Origin: Trissonchulus latispiculum
Lineage: Eukaryota > Nematoda > Enoplea > Enoplida > Ironidae
Length of the DNA stretch: 64,000 nt
NCBI GenBank assembly: GCA_030248195.1
Contig: JASAND010019994.1
Coordinates: 1 to 64,000 of the forward strand
Reading direction: 5' to 3'
Notes under the pieces: model-generated
The model's input: only the letters and a program-made list of their open reading frames with translations
Told to the model about the DNA's origin: nothing
The model's database searches: none
Shown here: positions 11,901 to 24,100 of the stretch, piece by piece
How positions within the stretch are numbered: the stretch's first letter is position 1
Layout: each line of letters opens with the position of its first letter
Program-made: the position numbers and the translations under genes

Positions 11901-14900
11901 TGGGAAATTATATTTCCCCCCCCTCGGACTTGTAAAATTTCCCTCGGATCCCCACCCCCCCCGGATTTTACAGATTTTCTGTCTCAACAAAAAATTCAGC
12001 TTTACGGAATTTTTGATTTATATTCTAGCATCCATGCCTCTTTACTGCATGTTTATGTATTTTCTGCATTATAATACCACCACCACAGTATGAAATTAAT
12101 TACGTACATAAAGTATCAGGACTCGTGAAAATTACGTACTTACATCCTTCCTATGTACGACCTTGCTATTTGTTGCTAATTTGAACGCCTCGATTATATT
12201 TGCGGTATTTTCCCGTTTAGCATTGCCAAACGTGGTCATCTACCATCCAATCTTCTGACGACCGGCCCTCGCATGCCCAGTATTCGGGAGGAACCGGCTC
12301 TGGAATTGGTAGCGGCAACAGCTGCCGCCAGCTCTGGCTCACAGCTGGTTGGAGAGCCAGCTAGCGTCCCTGGTCAGCCTACTACGAAATCAGGCGGCTT
12401 CCCTCTAAAGGCGGTGTCTTCGCTGCTCCCACCAGCCTCTGGCGGTCGCCAGATAACCAATGTTCCTGAAGAACAGGAAGATTCCCTAAACATGGAGGTA
12501 CCGCAGGAACCGCCTGGGCTCCTGGCCCGTAAACGTCATCAGCCGATTTTTGTGGAAAAAGCCTACGTTGTGGAGTGGGACCCGCGTAAAGCGGCACCCA
12601 CCGACCTGCCCTACCGGTGCCAGACCTGTAGTCAAGAGTTTGGCGATTTCATTCAACTCCTACTTCATATGAAGACCCATATTGAGCGACCGATTGGCAT
12701 GGGCGGGATGCTGGCTGAGGGTCTCAGTCCAGTGCCGCGCCCGCGTGGCATGCCATCGATGCTGGAGGTGGCCGAAAAGGCGGGCGAAGAACCAGCGGCC
12801 CGAACCGAAGACCCGATGGACCTAGGGCTCACCCCTCTCGTGGAAAATGATGCTGACGTAGGTTTAGTTTTTCTAAGTTTTGTGTGAAATTTTGTTGTCG
12901 GTGTTCGTACCATACCACTACCCTTGCTTTCTGTAGCTTATAGTTTGTTCTTTTTCTCTTGTCTTTTTTCTGGATACAAACGGTTTTTCGGTGCTCATTA
13001 CTGTTCATCGCACTGTAAACTTTGAGAAAAGGTATGATTTGATCAAGAATTGCTAGAAAATGAAAGCCGAGTTTAGGGAACCGTTGGTGCAAGCAAACAC
13101 CTTTTTTGATGCTAATAAAGTTTATGTACTAATTGCTTATTTCCTTTTCAAGTAAGCAAATTGTCTTGTCTTGTCTTGCCAAACATCTCGTGATGATGTT
13201 ATAATTGCTTGTTTGAGGGGGCGTATACAATGTTTTTAAAAGGGGGGGGGGAGGGTCCAAGCCCAAAAGGGATTTTTTCCAAAAATTGCAAACTTTTTAA
13301 AAATTTTTGAAAATTGAGGGGGGCAGACTCCCTAGACTCTCCATCTGGAACGCCCTTGCTTGTTTCACGATAATAAATGAGTGGAAGAATTTTTGTCCTA
13401 TATTACGTTAGCGCATTTTGTAGCGAAATTTGTAGCTTAGTAGCAAAATTTAAAACAAACCAAACTTTACACTAAATTTATAAGTTTCGTACTGTGAACA
13501 ATTTCTCTGTTTTAGCGTCTAGCCTCAGCACAGGCCATCACAGACCAGCTAACAGAAACGGTTGCCTTTGCTGTAGCTGTGGCTGCAGCTGCCGGTGACG
13601 ACGATACGATCGTCAGCAGCGATGGTGGTGCGGCAGCACCAGCTCCTGCCGGTGCTGTGCTACCGTCCGGTGCTACAGCACAGAGAGGGCTTCACCCTCA
13701 GGTGGTGCTGTCCTCCCTGAAGACTCCCCTGCCCCCGTGCTCACCGCCCATTGAAGCGTCGGTCATCCAGATTCGGACCAGCAGCTCGGCTGCGCCGGGC
13801 CGATTCGCCTGTCAGCACTGCGGGGCCCGTTACAACAACAAAACGGCGCTCGACGAGCATCGAAAGCAGAATCATGAACGGCGAAAGCAGCATCGGTAGG
13901 TGGCTTTTCTGGTCTATTCTAGGAGTTTTATGTGTATCTTATGTTTTATTCATTCATTCTTTAGGTTTTTTTCGATCTTCCGAAAGGATGAAACTGAAAT
14001 TTTGCAAATTGAAAATTAAATTGAAATGTTTAAAATTGGCTTGTTGGACTAAAGACTAAGATAGCACTGCATGGAAGCGTAGTACACGTGAAAGACGCCT
14101 ACTTTTTCCGTGTATGTATTACAGTTTTTAGGATTTTGATGTTATTTTGTGATTTATTAGGATTTTGATTTTGTGAGCCCTTCCCATATAAAAGAAAGTG
14201 GAATTAAATTAAGCCCAAAAGGCCTGCTGGATTATTTTTTGGGTATATTTATGTGATGGGGCTGGGGGCAGAACATATAAATAGGGGTCGGGCGGACTAC
14301 ATGTAAACATTAGTGTTAACATAAAACAGTGAAAATTTCTTAACTTTGGCGACCCTTGTTTAATTTTAGGAAAAGAGGTATAATTTGGCTTTCGGCGCGA
14401 AATTTACTCTCTTTTTTCTTAATTTACGGCTACTATTTTAAGTCTTCGACAACCTCCCAGTCTCCCAGATCTTCTAAGGGACTGGGAGGTGGTCTCACTG
14501 GGAGGTTCCCTTACCCCTCCCCTCAAAAAGTTTTCAAAGTGTGTCATCGTCAATGCCTTATATTATTGTAAGTCAGCGTGGACAGAGGAGGCGCTTGAAT
14601 CAACTCTGCTAAACTTGCTTAGTTCCATAATAAACTATATGTTTCAGTTGTGTTGTGTGTCGTAAGCGATTTTGGAGCGAAGGAGCTTTGACGCGTCACA
14701 TCCGGCTGCGTCACGATCCCAATGCCCATATCTGTCAGGACTGTGGGAAACGCTTTACCAGCGCTGACTATCTACAGAAGCATGCCGTCTCGCATGAACT
14801 GTTCAATTCGCTGTATCAGTGTGAGGTGCGTTCGGTGGGCGGACAGGTTAAAATACGGTTTTCTTACATCGCTAGACTACCGTTGTATTTGACGCACGTC

Positions 14901-17900
14901 AAGCTTAGCCACGTTTGACAAATGGTGAAACACCTATATATCACTTTAACCCTGGATTGCATCAAAACAGATTAGGACTAAGTGTGAATTGCCTGAGGAC
15001 TAGGTACTGGTTTCCCATTCAAAAATTGGACTTAGTCCTCAGCTAATCCACAGTTAGTCCTAATCTTAGTTGGTGGAATCTAGGCTAAGAGGAAGAATAT
15101 AGTCGTCTCCTCGCAAGTGAGGGTGTTCTGGAGGCGTAACTAGATATTATCTCCTCCCTCATAGTAGGCGCATACTACCCGAGTATAGGCAGACTGCAGT
15201 TTCTCACAACGATTTAATTTTTGCGATACCCTGCGAATCCGGAGAATTTTCTGTATTATTGTTGTCATTGGGAGTTACTAAATTTTCGATAGTTCATGGT
15301 TTGAGGCTGGGGCGAATCTAGGGGGGGGGAGTCGGGGACTTGGCGGCCGCCCCCCCTTCGCGATTGGAAGGGCGAAAGGGCGAAAATCAATTTTTATTTT
15401 GTTAACAGCATATTCATAGTGTTCATGACGATAAAAAGCTTGAGCGCTTCCAAATCTTCGTTGAACATTTCAATTTTTGCATAAAAGTGTGTAATATTTA
15501 AATTTTCGCAGTTCTTTTAAATACAAAAACAGTTAAAAGATTTGAAGGCCGATTTTATTGCAAAAACCAAACATTTTTCCAACTTCTGGTGTGTACAGGC
15601 GGAAGCTCTGCTGCTTTGTTTTGTAATATTTTTAGCCTTTTTGTGTACGTAGAGAGAGTATACTTGGGTCTGTCTTTATTTTTCAGGATTGTAATTTGTC
15701 CTTTTTCGGCCTCAACATGCTGAAGCGTCACTTTGTAGAGCAGCATCCCAGCATTCGTATCTACAGCTGTTCTGTGTGTCATCGTATTCACACCGATAGC
15801 GGGTCACTGCGTCAGCATATGCTGGAAGATCATCCCCAACTGAAGGCTAAGTGTCGCCACTGTGGAAAGGCCTTTGACACACCCGAACAGGCTCAGATGC
15901 ATGCCTGGCGTATGCATTTGAAGGGTAGGGGTCCTAAATAGCACTGCCAATCGTAGATTTGTTATAATGTTTGTGACGTTAATGGATTTGGTTGGATTTG
16001 AGGACCTACCCTTTTGAATGAGGTTTAAAGGATGAAATTTTAATGTTTATGTTTTGGCAGTGTTTTATTGAAGGGTGAAAATTAGTCTGAGCTGGAAGTT
16101 TTTTGTGTCTTTTAAGTATAATCCGACTTTGTCTTTCCCTGGTTTCCTTTAAATTTAGTTATCGTTTTCCTAAAATTTTTATCCTTTCAGGAAGACATCA
16201 AGTTTGTTGCTTTATTTCATATTGCCATGTCATCATTCTACATTTTAGCATTTGAGAATCCTTGCGGTCTCTGCGGAAAACGCTATCGACAGGCTCGTTG
16301 GCTATCGCAGCATCTGTGGCGCCATACGGGAAACGCTGGCTTTCAGTGTCGTGTCTGTGACGCTGGTTTCGCTGACGCGTCCGTTGCCCGCGAGCACCTG
16401 CGTCAGGAGCATGCGGAGATACCGTTTACGGAGGAGAATTTGGTTGATACCATGATGGTCTATGGCTCGGATATTGATTCTATGCGGGTTATAGTTTTAG
16501 ATATCTAATTTTTTAAGTTTTCTAAAATATGTTTCTATTTTTCAAGATATTGTCTATTTCAATTTTTTTAACTTGTTCTCCCAAGTCTTGCTAGGGTAAT
16601 ATTCAAACAAGAGAACGTAGTGGAATACCAGGGTGGGTTTTTTTCAAAACGGCCGGTGGGCATTTTAGTGGGCAAATTTAGGATTGAGTGGGCAAATTCC
16701 TGTGGTTTTCTTTAGTTGTGCCTTAAGGGGGGGGGGCGACTAAACTTTTGCCCAAACATCTTCCGATTTGATACATTTTTAGCATGAATATGAAGCATGT
16801 GCGTGAGCAAAAAAGTATCAACTCGTTGGTTCTTAGCTGCCTTTCTATGACCCGCTACGCTTCGATCAACCTGGCCGACCCCCCGACTTTGGCGACACCC
16901 AACATAAATACATAAAAATTTCTCACAGCTGTTTGGTTCAGTGAAACTGTCTACGCTTTGGCACAGCAAGAGAAGACATATTGGCTAACATGCACACGGC
17001 ACTAGCTTTGCTGTAACCCTAATGGTTAGAGTGCTATGCTAGCCCAAACTTGAAGAAATATAAAAAATTTGGAAAATTTTGGCCGCCGAATCTAATAATT
17101 TAAATGGGGTGCAAGCCCGGAAGCTGAAATTTGGTGTGAACGTACACCCCATAGGTCTGCAAAATTGTGCCAAATATGAAAGAATTCTGCCGTGGCATTA
17201 TAGATTTATTCCACTTGAAACATGAAAATAGTTGCAAAATCCGTCAAAAAGCGAATTTTTGAAGATTGTCCAATATACACAATATGTATATCAATCGATA
17301 GCTTTCATGATGCTGAACAACTTTTCTTCTTGTCGCAATCGCGTATTTGCCACCTATTTCAAGTTATTTTCGAAAAACTGAAATTTCATCGTTTGAAAGG
17401 ACCACTGAATTGAGGGATTTTTCCTTCAATTTGCCTTAGTTTAGAATTAGAAGACTTGACTGAGTTTTGAAAATGGATGTATCGGACAGAACTCAGCCAT
17501 TTACACGCATTTCGTTGCTTAACAACTGTGTTATGCTGTTTTCTTGTTTTGCTTGCTTGTCTTGCTCTAAATTTTGTTAAGCAATCTTAGATTTTATACA
17601 ATACAGGGTTCTTATACATATTAAAACATATAAATCAAATCAAATCATAATCAAATTACAATTTAGTAATGACAAAGGAACCCCAGCGGGGGGTCTGGGG
17701 GGCGGTAGCCCCCCAGAAAAAATTGAAGATTTTTTAAAATTAGCGATAATACCGTAATAGAAATGTTCACTTCTTTTATCTCTGTGGTCCAATTTTTCAG
17801 TGGGCAAACTGCTGGGCAAATTTAAATTTGAGTGGGCAAACTTTTGGCCGAGTGGGCAAATGCCCCCAATTTTGTCCAAAAAACCGTGTGGAATACAGTT

Positions 17901-20900
17901 AAAATTTAACTTGTGGCTCTTTTATTTCGGACCAGGCTCTTGACTTGCCTCTTTCCAAGAAAAGGCCCCTAAGTTTATCCTCTTGTATTATGGTTTTTTA
18001 ATTTCATTGATTTTTTGCGTAGTGTACGGTATTTGTGTTTTGTAGGACGCTCCCACCAGCTTTCCCTGCTACATCTGTCAGCGTCGTCTGGGCTCCAAGC
18101 TGCAGGTCCGCAGTCATGTCTGGTCCCAGCACCGTCGGCCCCGGCCGGTCCTGCGCCCCCATTCCTGCCCTACTTGTGCCCTCCGGTTCCGCACCCAGGC
18201 GGGCCTGGACAGGCACGAGGCCCGGGCCCACGGGCCCCCGCCTCCAACTACGGTTGAACTGAAAGGACTAAGGTGCAGTTTTGATTTTTCAGTGTAGTTT
18301 TTCCTATAACGATATTTTTCTGTGTCCGAATTTTGCATCTTTCGTTTCGTTTGTTTTCTTTTATTAGAATTTTTGGGACTAATAAAAGAACATTTTTGGG
18401 GAATCGAATGTAATGAAGTTTTGGCGATAGGTAATTCGGCCCAAGCGTAGCTTTTACCAAAACTTGTATCTGGACTTGTGGTTGAGTTGAAAAACTTGTA
18501 TGGGAAGGGTAAAAGGTGACAGTCATGGGGGAAGCTCTTCAATGAGCCTGCAAGTTTTGGACGGTTTTGCAAGTTCAATCGATTAGGCTTGGAGTTCAAG
18601 CCTGCCAAATAAAACCTTGTTACCTCTAAGGGGTTTTCAAGGTCGTAGAATCGAAGTTTCCGGTACATTGCTTTAGTTATTTCAGGTTTGCAACATAACT
18701 GTGATAGGTTTCACAAAATTGAAATCCCTATCTAGGGTCGTAGAATCGAAGTTTCCGGTACATTGCTTTAGTTAATTCAGGTTTGCAACATAACTGTGAT
18801 AGGTTTCACAAAATTGAAATCCCTATCTAGAAGGTTTACATTCATTACCGAGAATTGCTTAACCGAGAATTGCTTTACCGAGAATTGCTTAAGCGAGAAT
18901 TGCAAAAGCGAGAATTTGCTTTACCGAGAATTTGTTTTACTGAGAATTTGCTTTACCGAGAATTGCTTAACCGAGAAATGTCTAAACCCGCATATACTTG
19001 TGAGCAATGAAGCATGCCAGAATTCTGGAATCTGAAGAATATGGTAACATGAATATAAATTTGTGTGGCCTACCAACACACAGATCAATTTTCTCACAAT
19101 GTTATATTACGTGAAGCAATATTTCTAAGATAATCCGGAATAGTATGTGGCTAAAATTATAAATAAAAATAAAAAATAAAATACCGTACAGAGATGAAAC
19201 CGGGTCACCGGGTCAGTTCGGGTCACTATATAGACCGGGTCACCGGGTCAGGAGCTCTGACCTGGTCTTGACCCGATATTTTTGATTGGAAGAATGTTTT
19301 GCTGTTATAGGATATTTTTCAAAGTTTTACCAATTTTTACCAACTGAAAACTTCAACAATTATATATATATATCATAGGGGTCGCGGCAGCGACCCCTAT
19401 AATATGTGTCAAAAGTCCCTGGAGACACCGTAAAATAAGCTGCGCAGAGGCTGCGCAAAATCCTGCGCAGATCCTGCGCAGATTTCATGCGCAAATTGTA
19501 GAGCACATCGAGTTTAGTATGTGTGCGAAGTTTCAGCCCCGTATCACTTTCCGTTAAAAAGTTGCGCCCCGGACCGGTTATGGCGGCGATGTTTTTTTTT
19601 TTTTTCCGGTTTCTCCTATTTAATGGTCGTATTGTCCTGACTTTCCGCCTCTTTCACGTAATCTGCAGCGGAGGCCGGACCTAAAGGGGTATAGGGTCTG
19701 GTAGTACCCCATGCGCCATTTAAGAATCGCTACTTTTTTGCGCCGCAGGTGCGCCACAGCGCCGCAGCGGCGCCGCAAAGTCGGCTCAGAGCGAAAAGTG
19801 ACCATTTTTGTGGTCGCTGCGCAGCTCGAACGTTAAGAGCTGGAGCCGATTTCTTTTTATATTCAGAAACTACATATATTGAACTAACTAAATAGCTAAG
19901 TCTCGTTTCTCTATCACTTCCCATGCGACCACTGTGGCCGGTCAAAAATGGTGAAAATTCGAAAAATGAAAAATCGAAATTTCTCGCTGTGTATTCAACT
20001 TAGAAACCTCAATTCTTTCATACAAAAGTTTTCTGGCACGGCGAATTGCTTCCCGTAAGCAGTTTTGCCGTCGGACCCACCCATATTGCTGGGCTGGTTC
20101 CACTTTGCTGTCGGGAGGGTCAAGTCGGTACCGACTTCCAAGAACACCATATAGGACTGTGCATAGCCTCTCAAAACTTTGTCCATAGGGGTTTTCTGGT
20201 GCGCCCAGCTCATTTCCGGTGTCCGTTTTGCCGTCCGACCCACCCATTTTGCTGGGCTGGTTCCACTTTGCTGTCGGGAGGGTCAAGTCGGTACCGACTT
20301 ACAAGAACACCATATAGGACTGTGCATAGCCTCTCAAAACTTTGTCCATAGAGGTTTTCTGGTGCGCCCAGCTGATTCCCGGAGTCCGTTTTGCCGTCCG
20401 ACCCACCCATTTTGCTGGACTGGCTCCACTTTGCCGTTTGAAGGGTAAATCGGGTAGGCGGTCAAGTGGTCAAAAATAAAATTTTTCAAAAGTGGTCAAA
20501 TTTGGTACCAAATGAAAGCCCTAAGTGAGCTGAACAACTTTTGTCATAGAAGTGCGTACCTAAAGTGGCTGTACAGGGCTGTGGTGGGGTGGGGTGGGGA
20601 CTTAGGCGATTTTGTGTCAAAAATTAAAATTTTCAAAAGTGGTCAAATTTGGTACCAAATGAAAGCCCGCATCGAACTGAGCAACTTTTGTCATAGAAGT
20701 GCGTACCTAAAGTGGCTGTAGAGGGCTGTGGTGGGGTGGGGTGGGGACTTAGGCGATTTTGGTTAAAAATTAAAATTTTCAAAAGTGGTCAAATTTGGTA
20801 CCAAATGAAAGCCCGCATCGAACTGAGCAACTTTTGTCATAGAAGTGCGTACCTAAAGTGGCTGTAGAGGGCTGTGGTAGGGTGGGGTGGGGACTTAGGC

Positions 20901-21115
20901 GATTTTGGGTCAAACATTAAAATTTTCAAAAGTGGTCAAATTTCGAGTCAAATGAAGGCCCTCATCGAACTGAACAACTTTCGCCATAGAAACACCCACC
21001 CAAACTTGCTGTGTCGGATTTATATACTTGCTTTCTCAACCGGAATTTAAACGACAGACATAGGCCCAGCCCAACACACATATTATCCCCTTTTGTGCGG
21101 AGCATTTTTGTTACT

Positions 21116-21154
<39 letters not shown>

Positions 21155-24100
21155 TCAAAAACTAGCAATAGAAATATTCTTAACTTAATCGTGTAGGTTT
21201 TTCTAAATGCTTGTCGTTGTAGTATTGTCCTCATAATATTTGTAATGTCCTGTCAAGCTTAGATCTAGATTTCAAACTACAATGGTTGCGTTGAATCTTA
21301 ACTAGAAAATGAAAACTATTACATTGGCCCTGAGAGTCTGAAATCTTTATTTTAAAATCTAAAATTCTCCATGCTCCATCTACTGTAAGTGATTTATCGC
21401 TGCTGCTATTATTTTTGGAGGGAGAGGGTCAGACTGCGGGTTTCATATCTCGGTAAGAAGGAAACTCAGCAAAACAAGGTTTACAGATTCTGAGTTTTAT
21501 ATACTTTGCATTTTTGCAATTGTTATGGCTTAATATATACATATCTTCAGCAACCAATTGTGATTGATTTTAGTTCCTATTCTCTGAATCCTAGCCATAC
21601 GAAAAAATATTTCCAATATTTTTCCTTATATCAATAAGCTGAGTGAAACTTCAATCATACACCTAAGTGAAATATTTCACTTAAAATATATAATGATAAA
21701 ACAGAAAAGTGCTAATAATAAACCCTATGATTGGAATTAGATGATGTTATGACTTTGGCAAAGTATTTGTTCCAATTTGTTTGATTCAAAAAGCTTTTGT
21801 TCCAATTTGTTTGATTCAGAAAGCTAAGTAGTTTACGTCACATTATTGAGTGCAAAATCGTGCAAATCGTTTTGATTTTTTCCGGCTAACGTACAATATT
21901 CACTATCCAGTGCTACTATTTTAAGGAAAGCAAAACTTTTGCCCAACTTGATATTTTAGTCGTCAAAAATGTCCAAAATGGTATAAAACACTCACCGCAC
22001 CCCAATAAAGAATTTTTAATTTTTTGCAAGCTTAAACCTGAATTTTCAAAAATACCGGGTCACCGGGTTGCAAGCTTCGAATCACATGACTCAACTTCAA
22101 GGAAAAGGCATTAGGACAATGAACATTGAAGACATAAAACCAACCAACAAAAACCAATCCTCCACACCATAACCACTCCCGTATCCCAACCCAGGACTAA
22201 CTGTATATATTGTACATATGTATTTGCTGTAAATAATCGCTTATAAAACGAAAAAATTATAAAAAGACAAAAATACAAAAATTTTGCATGCGCCGGACTA
22301 GGTTAGGTACTGTATAGATGTATTGTACATAGGTTAGGTAGGTAGGTTAGATAGTGTATATATGTAGATTAGGTAAGTAGGTTAGGTAGGTAGGTAGGTA
22401 GGAGTCCGGTAATGGGCCGACGCCGGGTCCCAAGCCCCGGGGGAAGAACTCAGAGGGGTGGTGAGGAAGGGACAATGGTGCGGAACTCAAGGAAAAGAAG
22501 GCTCAAGGGTAGTGACGTCATACAATGCAAACCTATGCTCAAGGAGTGGGAGTGAAAATTTGGGATTGGGATTGCTGCTCGAAACGGGTACACTATATAT
22601 ACTACTTAAGTAAGAGTACATAATATAAGAGTGTGCCACTCTAATCATAATTACCAAAATTACATAATATAATAGAATAAGAGTTACGAACTCTTATCAA
22701 GCGTACATACATAATATCAAGAGTACATAATGGTAAGAGTGTAACACTAAGCCTAGTCTCTGTTATCAGAGCAAAAACTATGTTCTGTTTACTAACGACC
22801 CACCGGCCACCCCTCCCTCAAATCAGACCCATCACATCAATTTACGCGGTATGTTTGTGTTGTAAAGCTCGACGCAGGCACAAAATTCGCCAACACACTG
22901 ATTGTGTTTTGATGTAAGCTAAATAATTACTTAAACACAGGTAAAAAATTTTCAGGGGTGGAATTTTTTCGAATTTTCGAAATTTTCAAGAAAAAAGGTG
23001 GACGAATTTTTTGGTGGCTTGTATTTGAAAACGATGTCCTTGATTTTCTTTACTAGATTTACTTTTGCGTGCAAAGTTATTTATTCGAATTAATATTTCT
23101 ACTTCCAATTTCTACTTCCACTTCCAATTACTTCTACTTTGTTTAGCAGCTAAACACTAATCTGCCATACATTGGTAACCCAGTTCTTGTTATACTGGCT
23201 AAGCTAAGAAGTTTTGATATAGAATAATGCTGACGCTAAAATTGAAAATTTGATTTCAGATTCATTGTCAGCGCAAATCGTAAAACAGGTCGTTAAGTTT
23301 TAAGAAAACCAAAATTCATTAAAAGAAAAGTAAAAGCTTGATTCTTCAGGTGAGACTTACTTCTGTATTTTTTGTGTCTTAAAAATTTCAAGCCTTAGAA
23401 TTTTTATATTTTATGTTTTTGCACAGCAAATTTAAAATCAAAAACTAAATTGAGTAACTTTCTATTTATTATGCATGTATAGTTTAGCATATATACAGAA
23501 CCACCCGGCAAATAATTACGTTATTTATACAAATTAAAATCTGATTTGTTACACCCTTACGTACGTGTTTGAATTTGATTAATTAGAAAAATGAGGTAAA
23601 TTCATACAACTTGTTTAAAATCCTATTGATAAATACATAAACATAAGTAAACAGAAGCGCACTTACAAAGCTGTTAAACTGTTAAAGTTATATTCAGTTA
23701 TATACTGTTCATATTATATTCTTCCATTCATCATTTATAGTCCAGTATTGATAACGTACATTTCTCGATTAAGCAATTCTCGGTAAAGCAATTCTCGGTT
23801 AAGCAAAATGTGTATATTTGGCTTTTCTCGGTAAAGCAAAATTTCAAATTAACGGCTGCTCATTTTCTCGGTAAAGCAATTCTCGATTAAGCAATTCTCG
23901 GTAATGAACGCACACGATCTAGAACAGTTTGAAATTTTGTAATGTAAAAACTTCAGAGAAAATATTTTTATTATTTTTAGTTTTAACTATTTGTTTCTGA
24001 GAATCGTCTCCCGAGCAATTTTAAGCTTTAATTTCATTTAGAAAAGTCTCACTTCTGTAGCTTGACCGCGCTAACAAAGCAGTAAAAATTAGAATTGAAG

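Larger units (their letters stand above)
18841..23908. mobile_element. 5-kb segment bracketed by inverted iteron arrays (intron 13)
   Basis: The left array (about 18841-18981) repeats ACCGAGAATTGCTTA-type units about nine times. The right array (about 23765-23908) carries the same unit inverted (TAAGCAATTCTCGGT). Outermost TTCATTACCGAGAATTGC is matched exactly in inverse, and a CTAGA lies at equal spacing outside both ends. The interior is non-coding and nested with other repeats. It resembles a large non-autonomous DNA transposon with transposase-binding iterons (inference). No target duplication found. Confidence 0.6.

Noticed and set aside
8955..21000. CRISPR-like array from regular 147- and 163-bp repeats
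   Set aside because: Head-to-tail satellites with no unique spacers, in introns of a eukaryotic gene.
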